Notes under the pieces: model-generated | Seen by the model: the letters and a program-made list of their open reading frames with translations, nothing else | Databases searched by the model: none | Told to the model about the DNA's origin: nothing | Shown here: positions 35,386 through 47,751 of the stretch, one piece after another | Layout: every line of letters begins with the position of its first letter | Numbering within the stretch: the stretch's first letter is position 1 | Assembly (NCBI GenBank): GCA_029721435.1 | Contig: CM056576.1 | Location: 116,673,166 to 116,737,165, forward strand | Source: Gymnothorax reevesii | Lineage: Eukaryota > Chordata > Actinopteri > Anguilliformes > Muraenidae | DNA length: 64,000 bases | Reading direction: 5' to 3' | Program-made: the position numbers and the translations under genes

Positions 35386-35796
35386 GTATATATCTGACAG
35401 GTCACAAAGTCAACTGCGCTACGATGCTAACTACCAGCCAATCATACATCATAATATGCAGTCTACTGCCAAAAAATAAGCTCCAAATATCATTTACCAT
35501 GCCCCTTTAGCACATTTATTGCAACCCCTCCACCCCCCCAGCTCCGTCTCAGTTACATCTGATGTACTCCATTCCTTCACTGCTTGCTTTTGCTGAAGGT
35601 TAAAATTGATTGCTTTGCCTCATTCTACTATTGCAGTGTCATAACATGGATGTCATCGTTGCAGAGCTCTGTATTGTTCCCTCAGGGGTTCATGCAGCAC
35701 TTCCTGCATACATGGTCAACTCCAAACATGGTCGCATAGGCGTGCGTGGAGCTCATTGGGAAGAGCCATGTCGCCAGTCACTAAATTATGGCTTGT

Positions 35797-37261
35797 TCAT
35801 ACAAACTTCCAACGCAGCACATGCAATTTTGAAATATTTGGTTTACATAAAATGGGATATTGGTTTTGAGCCATGATACATCAACAACAACTTAAAAGCT
35901 CAGAAAATTGTTTTGATTTTGTCGTGTGGGCAGCTCGTTCCGCTTTTTTGCACATTGTTTAGAATTTTGCCTATCCCGTTAGGTTGAGTAAAACTCATTG
36001 ACCAATCCTTCGAGAATTTCGTCAATAAATAGCCGTAGCAATGGGCAACATAAACATTCCTTTGCATTATCCTGGGTCAACGTGTGATCATGCCGCGCCT
36101 AGGTCAAAATCAGCGAGAGCGAGCCGTTGCTATGCTCTCTGGTGGAATGTCGCAAAGACGGGTTGCAAGGAACCTGGGCGTCCACGTGTCGACCATATCA
36201 CGTCTCTGGAGCCGGTATAATGAAACAGGAAGCATCGGTGATCGACCACGTGCCCCCAGACGTGTCACCACCACTCAGCAGGATCGCCATATTCGCCTCC
36301 AGCACCTGCACAATCGCTTCCTGCCAGCTACACTCACTGCTGCTCAGACCAGAGGTCGTCACCAGAACTGAATTAGCAACCAAACCGTACGCATCCGCCT
36401 GCGTGAAGCCGACTTGCACAACCGATGTCCCTGCCGTGGTTTGGTGTTGACTCCTGCACGTCACATCTGCGATGATCAAGGGCACATTTGGGCTGGAATG
36501 CTCTCAGGTGGAACAGGGTGCTCTTCTCCGATGAATCGAGGTTCAAATTGAGTGTGTCTGACGGAAGACTGCGTGTATGGCGTAGGCGACGGGAATGTTA
36601 TACTGACGCTACCATCCTGCAGCTTGACCGCTGGGGTGGACCCAGGGTGATGGTTTGGGCTGGAATAAGCAGTAGACACAAGACAGACATCATTTTCATT
36701 GATGGAAACCTCAGTTACCCCGTTACCGTGACGACATCCTTACCCCTGTCGCAGTCCCACTCGTCCATCGCTATCGCCTAACGCTGCAACAGGATAACGC
36801 AAGACCACATGTCTGTCAGGACTACCTGAGGCAGAATAATGTTAAGTGTCTTGATTGGCCTGCGTATTCCCCAGATTTAATGGGATATTCTGGATCGCCG
36901 GGTGAGAAGGCGTGATCCAGAACCAGCCACAGTCCCACAGTTGCGTCAAGCACTCCAGGAGGAATGGGACCACATCACACGGGCTGAAATTTGACATTTG
37001 ATTGACTCCATGCATCGCAGAATCCAGGCGGTGTGTGACGCCAGAGGAGGCCATACAAGATACTGACTTCGGTGATCCAGAATTGCGCCTTCAACTGATG
37101 CAATGAATTGGAAACCAGGAAAAATCTGTTCTTCATTCCTGACTCTGAAACTGTGTTTTTGATTTGAATCTTAATATTTATGTATTGTTAAATTTATTGT
37201 AAGAAAATGACATGTGTTGCAATATACCTGAGTGTTGCGTTGGAAGTTTTGGTCAGTATAT
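35797..37261 (+). mobile_element. Tc1-like element (copy H), both ends present
   Basis: Left end CAAACTTCCAACGCAGCAC (35803-35821) is mirrored by gtgttgcgttggaagttttg (37231-37250). The total of about 1.46 kb and a central plus-strand transposase fit a full-length Tc1. The sequence is GC-richer than its flanks, so it is a relatively recent arrival. Confidence 0.8.
36090..37062 (+). pseudogene. Tc1-like transposase pseudogene
   Basis: ATG at 36090 starts MPRLGQNQRERAVAMLSGGM, then S-Q-R-R-V-A-R-N-L-G-V-H-V-S-T-I-S-R-L (first HTH), G-S-I-G-D-R-P-R-A-P-R-R-V-T-T (hook). A TGA/TAA pair near 36371 ends the first frame, while homology continues as S-N-Q-T-V-R-I-R-L-R-E-A-D-L-H (second HTH). A shifted frame from 36488 carries W-N-R-V-L-F-S-D-E-S-R-F with the first catalytic D, V-M-V-W-A-G-I-S. 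The second D is in LQQDNARPHV (about 36785). P-D-L-M-G-Y then shows that the S-P-I-E-H-L segment was deleted near 36880, so the catalytic E is gone. Inactive. Confidence 0.85.
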
Positions 37262-38435
37262 TTATTGTGTTGATCTCCTATTGCGTATTTGCTATGACAA
37301 AAGTGATCCTGGTATAAATGTTGTGTGGGCCCTAAGACAGATTGGCAACCGTTGTGTGTGTTTGTGTGCGTGTGCGTGTGCGTGTGTATGTGTGTGTGGG
37401 GGTGCTTGCTGTTTCTAGGCTGAAGCATACCGAGACCTTAGAATCCTCTGTCATTAACCTGCAAAAGAATAAGCTCACTAGATAATGGATAGATAGATGT
37501 AAAAAAGAGAAGGACTACTGCGGTGAGTGAACATGTCTGACTATGACGTCTGCCGAAAGATGCCTCCTCCATATAAGTGGCTGAGAAGAGTGCTATCTTC
37601 TTTATGCACTATCCCAGCGATTAAAAACAAAAGAAACTGTAATGTTTTAAGATTTAATGCCACTACTACTTGTAATGACTTCAGTAAAACTGACATAATG
37701 TAAAAAAAAATTGTCAATAAAGTGTACTTTCTCTTTGAGATGTAAATATGAATAAACCGTTTTCAGTAATGCCAAATGAGAATGCTATGGTGGCAGATTA
37801 AAGTCTTTAAAAGAGTATTTAAGGCATTCTGCAGAAGTAAAACAAAAATCTATTTGATCTATTTAATTTATTAATTAAAATGCCAATAAATAATTTGTAA
37901 ATTCTATTCAATTTAATTTTTTCGTATTTAAAGAATAACAAAATAGTTTGCTTAATTCTTATACAAGAGGATATTTGCAACACCATAAAGGACTTGCTAC
38001 ATCGTTAAAATATTCTCACTTCCTTATCATTTCAGTGCTGCTTCATGTTTCTCTCTTAATTTTTTCACAAATAAACCCTAGAGCTGTAAGTGATTGGAGT
38101 GGGTCCAGAGACAGATGGTTGCTCCTAAAGTAGACATGCGACACTCTCCGTGCGCAAGTATAAATGATGTCAGAAATGCAGCTTATTGCATTTCAATTCT
38201 TTATTTTACAAAGATGTCAGTGGTTTTCCTCGGCTTGCTGTCTCAATCAGAGCGATGGTGAGTAAAACTGGCTGCCTGACGTCAATCACTTGTCCCTTGT
38301 CCCTGCTGACATTGTATGGCTAAGAATGGAGCAAACTCTGAACTCTTGCAGTGATCTCTCTTAGCCACATAATGATAAGATATTTAACCACCCACTAATG
38401 TATGAGTAAGATGTAGTGCAGCCACTCAAAAATAA
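37262..38435. other. AT-rich intergenic sequence
   Basis: Holds a GT microsatellite at 37353-37399 and a short GATA run at 37486-37498. No gene recognised. Confidence 0.5.
37353..37399. repeat. (GT)n microsatellite
   Basis: Imperfect GT run with regular GC steps (TGTGCG). Confidence 0.9.
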
Positions 38436-38439
38436 TAAT

Positions 38440-38632
38440 TGGAGACACTAAATTGCCCATAGGTATGAGTTTGAGAGTGAATGGTCTGTGAATGGTGTGT
38501 GCGCCCTGCGATGGATTGGCAAGCTGTTCAGGGTGGGTCCCTGCCTTTGCCCGTAGTCAGCTGGGATAGGCTCCAGCTCGCCCCGCGACCCTAGTGAGGA
38601 ATAAGCGGGTATAAAAAATGGATGGATGGATG
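38440..38632 (+). repeat. L2-type LINE/SINE 3' tail with GGAT repeat end
   Basis: gagacactaaattgcccata, CCCTGCGATGGATTGGCAAG, CAGCTGGGATAGGCTCCAGC, CGCGACCCTAGTGAGG and AAGCGGGTATAAAAAATGGA run in the order of the fish L2 3' region and end in GGATGGATGGATG, the usual 3' microsatellite of these elements. Only the last ~190 bp are present, as usual for 5'-truncated copies. Confidence 0.85.
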
Positions 38633-38838
38633 TTCTGTATATGTTAATGGCAAGAGGAAGATACAAATTTCACGATTGCTATAAAAACTGGGGGGAAATT
38701 TTCAGAGCACTGCATTTTTACTTTTCAGCAAAAATAGGAATGTTCATTTTTTATCTGTCATTGTATTCATTGCAAAACTTATCTGTGAAATCATTTTAGA
38801 CATTTTGATTTATGTGGAGTTTTTTTGTGTGAGTGTAT

Positions 38839-41291
38839 TAGGGCTGCACGAATCTGGAAAAAATGTGAATCACAATTCTTTTGTTTAGAACTGAGATCAC
38901 AAGTCTTTGGCACGATTTTTTCCCTCAAACTGAAATGTTTATTGTAGTCAATAAATAAATGAAAAAATAAAACAATGTCAAACCACAACTCAGGTGGTGA
39001 TACTGCTCAATTATAATGTCATATCAAACAGGCAGGCACCGATGCAAGCCCATCCGAGGCATGTTCGCTCACAAACAAAAGCCAGAACGGAGAGAAAGCA
39101 GCACGCCGACTGCATTCCAGCATAAACCAAAATTAGTTTTGGGGCAACCCTTTAAAGCCAAACCACGTATCATCCAACTGCAGTCTTGAGAAAATTGCTA
39201 TCAAACGTCAGTGGCTGTTTAAAATGCTTCTGGTGCTTTGAAGTCCGCTCCATCATCTTGACATGATTAGCACACCCTAAATCTATTCCTGAGAAGCTAC
39301 TTTGCCAAACTAAAGATGTTTTCCACCGACCGTGAAACGATTTTTTCGCATGACAGATAACATTCAAAGTTAAAAGGTACCTATCTTGCTATATTTCCAA
39401 GGTTATATTTTGATCTCGGACTCCCCTAGAGTACTCCCAATCGTTCAGATATTTTATAAACCCTGCGTTAAAGGCCAGTTGTTAGTGCTAACTAACGTTA
39501 GCAGTTCTGCTAGCCTCCCATAACACGTTAGCTTCACTTACAATATAACAGCCAATAATGTTACTAACAGCTCGTGGCTCCGAGCGCTTGATCGATGCCA
39601 CTGCCTCAGGTTTGAGAAGCAGCTGAAAGGCTTATCCTGTGTCGAATTATCCCTTATTGACAAAGCTGTTTTTGGTGAAATGCTGAGCACAAACAGCTAA
39701 CGTTCCCTTTAGCCGTGGCTGTTCGCCGCCAGCAAATTAAAAAAGCTACCCACTGATTTCTGGAGGCATCGTCTTTTGGAAGAGAAATAGGTGCAAAAGT
39801 AAAGGAATGAGCAGCTTTGGGAGAGATACTGACAAAACTGACCTTAAATGATATGCGGTTCTTCTTATGTATTTACAAAAGTGTAGATGCTACTAAGGCA
39901 TAGTATGATCCGCGGTTGTTCATGTCTGCTAGAATAGTTTCCGGTGTGGGCAGGTCCAGTGCCGTGATTGGCTTTGGCTAGGTCTGTACTAATTGGATGG
40001 AACAACCTGACGTCAGGTTTTTCCCAAATCTCGCAAAGATCTCGGGACAAGCTGTTCAGAGAGGAAATCACGTTCATGAAATCACGTTTTTGGATTAGGG
40101 CAAAACCTCTGTACCTTATATTTAGAGACTTTACAGAGGTTGAGTATGGACAACCAACATTATAACATTACTAATATGTATTAAAAGAAGGATCAGCATA
40201 ATACGTCCCCTTTAATGCATCGCGTGTATTCACGTCTTCTCATTGACTTTGAATGCACTAACCTGTCGTGCAAATAATTTGTTTCGCATTTGGTGGAAAA
40301 GCAGCTTAAAAATCAAGTAAAATCGGCATGTAACCTATAATGATAAAAAAGCGATAATAAGAAGTGGACATACCAAACAAGGCTTCCGTGTAAGAGTGCC
40401 ATTAACAATAAAGCCATTTTAATATGGCCCTGGTTTCCAAAATATAACAATGCTGGCCGACGCAATGTGGAAAATATTTCATTAAACGTATCCACCATGA
40501 GGAGTGGTTTATTTTCATATTCACATCAAATCGTCAGATGTATACCATAAAAATAATCTGGCAAATGCACGCAGGTGAATCTGTGTTGTTTCCTGGTCAT
40601 TCTAATCTCAAAATATGACTGGCAAAACAACAATATAAAAATAAATTGGACCGTCTTCCGATTCAAATTTGTAATTGTGCGAATCAAGTGCTTGATTGTC
40701 AATTAAGCATGGGCTCAAGGTGAGAACTATTGCTGTTTAGACGATGATAATTCTGCAAACCTTGACGTTGCTTTGTTCATGGCTTTGAATTTTGGCAACT
40801 GCATGGTCATGACCGCATCAGGTCTGATTCCTGAAGCAAAAATAGCGAGCTCGTCCGCTCGCCCCATTGCGGGAGTAATTATTAATGCCCCGGGAGGATT
40901 TTCATCAGTGTTCATTCTGCGTTTATTCTTCCTGACCACAAACTTTTCTGCACTCTGCACTTTAACATTTCTCCGTGTCTCCCTCGCTGCTTTGTTCGAT
41001 TTGAAAGACCACCGCCGTTTACTGTTTACCTTATCTGGCTTCTACATGAACCCAAGTGATGTAGAGCTGCTTTGCCATAGGATGAGCACAAATGTAACGT
41101 CAGTGCTGCGTTTGGGGGCAGCCTCGAGCGCCCCCAAAAGACCGCCAACTACTCACTCTGTTTGAAAACTACCAGTTAGTTTGCGGTGCGGCTCCTGAAA
41201 TAATGCTGGAAAATCGCAGAAATTTAGAAATAGATTGCGCGTAGGGGTGAATCGAGATCACGATTTTCAGGCGATGTATCGTGCAGGCCTA
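38839..41291. mobile_element. hAT-like non-autonomous element with 8-bp TSD
   Basis: Left end TAGGGCTGCACGAATC and right end GATACATCGCC...GTGCAGGCCTA, read as TAGGCCTGCACGATAC on the other strand, form an imperfect terminal inverted repeat. The exact 8-bp GAGTGTAT flanks both sides (38831-38838 and 41292-41299), the target-site duplication size of hAT transposons. No hAT transposase frame (dimerisation domain, RW motif) was found. A GC-richer block at 40770-41165 has open frames on both strands but no recognised domain. A TTAA MITE lies inside. Confidence 0.8.
39370..40215. mobile_element. TTAA-flanked MITE inside the hAT-like element
   Basis: Left TTAAAAGGTACCTATCTTGCT matches the reverse complement of the right end, TTAAAGGGGACGTATTATGCT, at about 15 of 21 positions. 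TTAA at each end is the target of piggyBac and Kolobok elements. 846 bp, no transposase. Its body includes GTGATTGGCT and CCTGACGTCAGG. Confidence 0.6.
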
Positions 41292-41299
41292 GAGTGTAT

Positions 41300-43309
41300 G
41301 AGTACTTTTTCTTGTTTGGAAGGATTGTTGGCATTTGAGGGTACTTGGCTCTTTTTCATCATCTGTCAGTACACTTGATTCTTGTGAGTTTTTATGGCTT
41401 CCTCAGCCTCCCGCAAGTCAGCATATGCACCAGGACCCCATCGCAAACATGCTTGCACAACTGTCAGTCACTCCTGAAGCTATCAGCAGATACCTCACAA
41501 GTATGTATCGCAAGTTCTGTCATCACTGTATATTTCACTCTCACATCCACAAAGATAAACCTACTCAAGCATAGACACTCACACATTTGCAAAATGAAAG
41601 CCGTCTTTCGAGATTAAAAAAGGGGCACGCGCGGTATAGTGGAGGAGGGATATAATCAAAGTCGTGTCATTCTCAATGAAGACTGAAGGAGGTTTTGTCC
41701 AAAAAATGCAAAGTCTTAAATGCAGGATCTCAGGGACTTCCTTGAATGTAAATAAGAGCGGGTCTATGCTGAGAGGGACATCTAACCTGACTTTGCTAAT
41801 TTTATACCTCACTAAAAAGAGTGGCTTTGTCATCATTCACGATCAAATTCACTTCAGCAATAGAGGAAGGGGCAATTTATCCATTACTGCATTCAGCCAC
41901 TGAAAACTTTTCACAACATGGAAATAAAGTATAAAGTAATCAAAGTCTCCGGAAGATGCACTGGATCACTGATAATGTTTGTCTTGCTCAGTGAGGACAC
42001 AGAATTCAGGCTGGGGTACAAGGAACAAATGTTGGCCGGGACTAAAATACCATGTATCCACCTGACAGGTACCATAATGAATATACTTGTTTTGCTGCTG
42101 CGTGATGGACAACAAAATAAGACAATCCTGTTTTTTGCTCAACTGAGCATTATTGAGCAAAGCCTTTTTTTGTTCAATAAATTTGTTGTTGAGCAATAAA
42201 AGTCTGCTTTCGGTACTTAAAAGTTGCAGTAAAACTTGATGAATGTTCAAACTGTCAGTCTCGCAGTGAACAGCCCCTAGTTCTCTCTGGGTCTCAACAG
42301 AGGAAAGTCACGTTCCATGTCCATCAATGTTCCCATCCATCCGTTCACTCTTCACTCTTGTCCAATACTCGCAGCAAAATGCATGTCAGATGCTCAGTGC
42401 AGTGGGAGGGAATATTTAAAACTAGAAACATTTATATCCTGTGACAACACAGTACGATAAAGATGGAACAGCTGATAAAGACGAGCCAAAATTAAGTCAA
42501 GTTCACGTAGCAAAGGGCCCACAAACTGTTGGTCGAGGGATTCCTTGCCTTTCTGGAGTTTTCTCATATCCTGATATGAAAGCTTGTAGACTTTCAAATA
42601 AAAAGAAATAATCTCATTTACACATTCATAGCAAATACTAAAATGATAGTTAATATTAATATCATGCAAAATAGCAAAATGTCTAGTAAAATGCATATTA
42701 TAATGACATCACAATTTTAAACATGCTTTTTTATCGACTTAAACTATGATTTCTACTTGAATTTCCCCATGTATTTAAAGTGCAAATTTTCAAAAAGTTT
42801 TTTTCTTCCTATTTTTCCATTTATTTTGGGCAATGTCACATATATATTCTGTATCTGTTGGTTGCAGCGCTTCACTGAAGCAACACAAGACTTATATTGA
42901 GTGAAATAGTCAAACCTAAGATGCCCTGTTTTTATGGCTGCTGCTTCACGTCAAAATATCTGAATCTCATGCATCATTTATACATATTTGGGATCTTTGG
43001 AAACCTATGAAGCACCACTGGAATTTAATCTAGAGCTGAAGTAAACTCAAATTCTGCTCATCATCAGACCCATTGTCGGTAAATATGTAGAGACTGTGGT
43101 ATCTTTAGAACTGTAAGGCTGTACAAAGTGATATCCCATGTTAGGTATGTGATATGTAAACTATAGTGAGAGCCATTATTTGAAAATAGTGACATAATGA
43201 AATCACAGACAATGAGTAAAATACCCTTGGAGTCAACAGAATCGAATTACATCACGACTCATTAATAGGAAGCCATGACTTTTTGATTTTTGCATATTCA
43301 TAGAGAACA
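41300..43309. other. AT-rich intergenic sequence
   Basis: No supportable gene. The frames of 79-100 codons at 41335-42696 on both strands lack domains. 42130-42200 has repeated TTGAGCAA/TTGTTGAGCAATAA motifs that may be a small decayed repeat. Confidence 0.45.
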
Positions 43310-43486
43310 TTAACCCTTTGAGGAATTAAAAATGTAGTTATCCTGAGCTGTTGAAAACCCACCATGTGGCAACTTGTTTAAAAGAGCTCCTGCAGGGGAG
43401 CTCTTTTAAACAAGTCGCCAAATGAGAGGTTTTCAACAGCATCTGACTTTGATATCTTACATCATCCCCAGCGACGAAAGGGTCAA
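43310..43486. mobile_element. Palindromic MITE, TTAACCCTTTG ends
   Basis: Outer ends TTAACCCTTTGAGG and, on the opposite strand, TTGACCCTTTCGTCG. The core 43347-43440 is a 94-bp palindrome: GCTGTTGAAAACC, GGC(A/G)ACTTGTTTAAAAGAGCTC meet at GAGCTCCTGCAGGGGAGCTC. The outer thirds of the arms have diverged. No coding capacity. Confidence 0.75.
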
Positions 43487-43489
43487 CCA

Positions 43490-45380
43490 AAGTAAATAAT
43501 TGCACATTTCTATTTGGGCTTCCTGTCAGGTAGCTTGAGTCTAGGTCTGCCGTTTTCTCTATCTATCTATCTATCTATCTATGTATTTCTCTACAGATGG
43601 GCACAGATGAACAGGCAGACAGACAGACTGACGGACAGCGCCATTTCATAATACGCCCATCATCATTAATGATGATGTGAGCGTGATAAAAAAAGGCCTG
43701 AAGTTCCACAGGTTTGAATAAAGCAGTTGCATTTGACAAACCCACATATGGGATCGCAGAGTTTAGGTGGCTAAATTTGATCAAAGTTATCAGAATCAGT
43801 GTTGTTACCCTTCACTATTTTCCATTTCCCCGGGGAAGGAAAATCAGGTTGCACGCATGTAAAATTATTTAATTTTTCATCACCATTGAAAAACCAAATA
43901 ACTTTAGCCGTAAAAGCTCACAGCTAAGGAGTTTGTCTGGGAGTCCTGTGGTCAGGTGTTTGAATACCAGCCACTCCATCAATAGCTATAGCTGGAGATC
44001 AGCATCGGCAAGGCAATACAGCCTTACAGTGGACAACAGAATTTAAGATGGTCAAAATTAATCAGTCTCATGACTCTCCTGGTTGGCCAGGCAAATGTAG
44101 CGGTATGAGGAAATTGTACGCTGACTCCATTATCCTTCATTGGCATAGTTTGCAATTGGAGGGGTGACTGCATTGTGTAAAATGAGCAACAGGCTGTTGT
44201 CACATGAATCAGAGGAATCACATGAATCGCATGCCATGACATCTTCCTTTTGAGTCAGTAGAGGCAGATCACACTTAACAAACTTGAAATCATAAAGATC
44301 AATAGAAATTAACCTCATCTTATCGCATCAATCTCCTAAAAGGTTGAGGAGCCTCATATGTCCTAAGAATCCAGTGATGTCCTCTGGAGTAACCTCCGTA
44401 CTGTAGTATATACTGCAGTTGTAGATCGTATTCCCAGGGTTACCAAATTTCACGCATTCGGAGTTTCAGTGGCATATTCACGTTCAGCATGCTATATGTC
44501 AGCAATTATTCAATCTGCGCGTTTGTAAGAGACTCTCAGGCGGAATTGAAGTCCTTGGACACTGAGCTTTATCAGTTTCACATGCATAACGATGGATTTC
44601 ACCACTGGTAACATGGAAATCATTTATGACTCCAGACTTCTTACGCTCTTCTTTAATCAGAGGTTGAAAGCAATGGAATTGCATGAACACATTTCAAACG
44701 ATCTAAATTCATTTCAACAATTTGAACGATCATGAAACACATGCATTGTATTGATTGAATAATTGCTGACTACGGCACAGGAACGCGAATATCCCACTAA
44801 ATCTAAAGTTTGCAGCCCTGGATTCCTGCTAAAATATTCAAGAATGGGGGGGGGCAGCAGCCCTTCATGACTTCCTGTTAGAACTCTATGCTGACTGCTG
44901 AGAAAAGTGTGTTCTACTGTAAGACTTCTAAGCTGCATTAATCATAGCCATCCTCAACCGTAAAGGGGACCAACGTGTATGTGACAATCGCGGGGGCATC
45001 TTCTTTCTCTCTATCACTGGAAAGATCTTGGCGAAAGCTCGCCGTATCTTGCCTCCAGCAAATTTCCGAGACTGAGGGCCAGTGTAGCATTAGCATTAAT
45101 CACGGCATCATTGATGCAATCTTTGAATTCCTTCAACTCTTGGAAAGTGCAATTGAGCGAAATATGCCACTTTCTGCTGTCTCCATTCACATCATTAATG
45201 TGGAGAGAAAAACCAATAAATTCCCTAAAGGGGGTATTGCGTGGAAATTCAAATTTTAACAGTGGTAGTGGGGCAGTGGGGTTAGCCAGGTACGAATGCA
45301 GAAAAAGCAGGGAGGGGAGGTGAGGAATGTTGCCTTCCTCTCCAATCCTTCACCTTTTTTAACCAAAATAACTAATAAAT
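43490..45380. other. Intergenic sequence
   Basis: Holds a TATC microsatellite (43559-43584) and a G8 run near 44847. 45060-45245, with TAGCATTAGCATTAATCACG and TTCACATCATTAATGTGGAG, could be a conserved non-coding element. 45312-45345 shares GGAGGTGAGGAATGTT with the 3' end of the SINE at 51127. Confidence 0.45.
43559..43584. repeat. (TATC)n microsatellite
   Basis: Six TATC steps ending TATGTATTT. Confidence 0.9.
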
Positions 45381-45386
45381 ACAAGT

Positions 45387-46075
45387 GTGACAACGCTCTT
45401 GTGAATGCGTTCTGTGTCTCCTCCCGTTCACCAGCGTGTGTGTCTATCAGGAGTGATGACTCCTTTGATTGGTTTGTGTCTTGCTTGCTTCCTGATCCCT
45501 GTCTTGTTTCATTGTTGTCACCCCTGGTACCTTTGTCATGTATTTATCCCCCCCTCAGGTGAGTTGCATGTTTCTGGATTGTAATGTGCTACATGAGCTT
45601 AGAGCCAGGCAGTATTTACTAGTGAAACTCCTGGTCCTTTGAAGATAAAAGTGTTACCATTAATCATCGTAATATGAACTTTCCCCTCTGTTTAGTTAAT
45701 AGGAACAAGCTTCCAAGCCTTTCTCGGAGTCCAGGTTTGGGACCGTGTTGTTGTTAATCCTGTCCAAGTATATTCCAGTGTATTAGGAACAAGCTCCCAA
45801 TCCGTCTATGGTCATCAGAATTTGAACTGCATTCCACCTAAGTTACTCCATGCTGTCCTGGTACAGTTTGGCTCTAGGGAAACGCGAACTCCATCTAGCA
45901 GTCAGCCCAGAGTGCCACAGGCTGGAGCTTGGAAAAGCCAACCCAGCTTTGCCCACAACAACCGAAGTGAACTGTCCTTTGCTCTTCTGGGCTCTGTCCC
46001 ACCATTAATGTATTATAATAAATAAACCTTACCATTGGATTTTACTCTGCCTGGTTCCTGGTTTGGTTCATAACA
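45387..46075 (+). mobile_element. Probable solo LTR-like block
   Basis: Begins TGTGACAACGC, has two related GGAACAAGCT(T/C)CCAA segments (45703 and 45786), AATAAATAAACCTTACCATT near the end and finishes CTGGTTCCTGGTTTGGTTCATAACA. TG...CA ends and a polyadenylation signal about 60 bp from the end fit an LTR. The closing CTGGTTCCTG motif is shared with the block at 24673-25418. No target duplication was found. Confidence 0.4.
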
Positions 46076-46079
46076 CTAG

Positions 46080-47748
46080 AGAAGTGGGAAACAATAAAGA
46101 AAAGATTAAAAAAACCAGGAGAATTGGGGGAAAAAAATTCAAGTAAAATTAGAATTGTTGGGTCTGTTTTATGAGTCTATTTACTGATTAAATTTTATAT
46201 GTTTCAGGCCAATTTAAAGTATTAAAATACTCTTCACATCAAACCCAGAAATCACAGTCGCAAATATTCGTCGTTGTTCAATATGAAAATTACCTTTCTT
46301 TCCTGTATGGATCCGGTGTATTGTTGCAAAGGTTGTCCACGGGCAGGTGGTCACTTGCATTGGTCCATATATTTGTTACATTAATTATTGTCCTTATGGG
46401 AATGTGTGCCTTTACGGAGACACATGACGGTATAAATGGATCCCAGGAGTGAGAAGCCTGGACAGGGATTATTTTGTCTCTGTTTGCGCCTCACCCCTGC
46501 AATCATAAGCACTTCGTAAGTCTGTACTGAAAACTTTGTAATCAAGCAGCCAAAAGAGCCATGACTAGAGCTGTGTGTGGTAAGAGCCTTGATATGCTTT
46601 CAACCTCTGGTCCCTAGCTGTGACTAGCTTGGTCAGCTCCTCGAATCCTTGTGTACAAAATGAAGCAACAGCAACTTGCAATATTCAAGGCAATGTAGAT
46701 AAAACAAATTCACCCATCATTTGAGAGTTTCATAGCTCAACCTGCAGGAATTTGAAGGTGTGAAAGTTAATCGGAAGCATTTTAACATGTGACACACAGA
46801 ACTAGTTGGGTCCTCTTTAGCTGGCATGCTGTATTCCTGTGGAAAACAACGATCCAATGGAATAAAATTTTTCCTCCTTTGCACGCCATTTTTACCGCAA
46901 TACACGTCATAGTCAGCCTCTTAGGTAACCCGAGAGTGGTTCAAAATGGACGGTGACTGAGGCCTTGCAAAGGGCACTGCTGGTGGTAGTGTCACCCATG
47001 TTTCCTGCAATGAATACCTATGGCAGTCAGTTTTGCAGTTTTAAACAAAAACTTTTTTCCCCCTAATTCCCCCTTGAATTGGGGTTCCTGATTATGTGCT
47101 TACACGTTCAAGCTATCACACATATGTTAACAAAGGCAATAATGGGAATTCTTTTGACTTGCGGGTTAAGACTGTGTCCAGTTGAATTCCCTCTCCCACC
47201 AGGAAGTAATTCAGAACTTTACACAGACTATTGCAACTACTCTGTTATTTTTTTATTTATCCATTGTGATGCATTTTATTTTGCATATTTTAAGGAGCCA
47301 CTCGTTGGTCGATTACAAAAGCCCAGAAAGTGTATTTATTGTGAGCACTGGGCTACAAAACATAAGAGGGCTTGGGAAAACTGCAGGTTTGGGGCAGTCT
47401 GATTCAAGCGTTTAGCGTGCTGCAGTAATGGGGCAAATACCACCTGTGGTCAAGACACTGTAAGGGTCCGAAGCTGCGGCAGTGCTGGAGATTATGGCGT
47501 GAAACTGTTGATTCACCCAGAAGGTTATTGTGATAAGGCATATGCTTCTTGTTTGAGGCTAATTCACAATGAGAGAGATGACTTCCAATGGCAAGTAAGC
47601 TGTGTGCTACTTACTTTAAAGAGAATCCTAGGTGCTTCTCCTGCGAGTATTATCATATTGAATATTCAAAATATTATAGCCTTACAGTCAACCTGCATAT
47701 TATATTATGCCTGAATGAATGCACAGTTCATCAATATTAATCCTGTTT
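46080..47748. other. AT-rich intergenic sequence
   Basis: No gene or repeat recognised; frames up to 107 codons at 47079-47415 lack domain signatures. Confidence 0.45.
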
Positions 47749-47751
47749 CTA

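Noticed and set aside
40727..41165. 130-codon plus-strand and 77-codon minus-strand frames
   Set aside because: Both lie in the GC-rich part of the hAT-like element, overlap each other and match no domain I know. Kept only as a note under that element.
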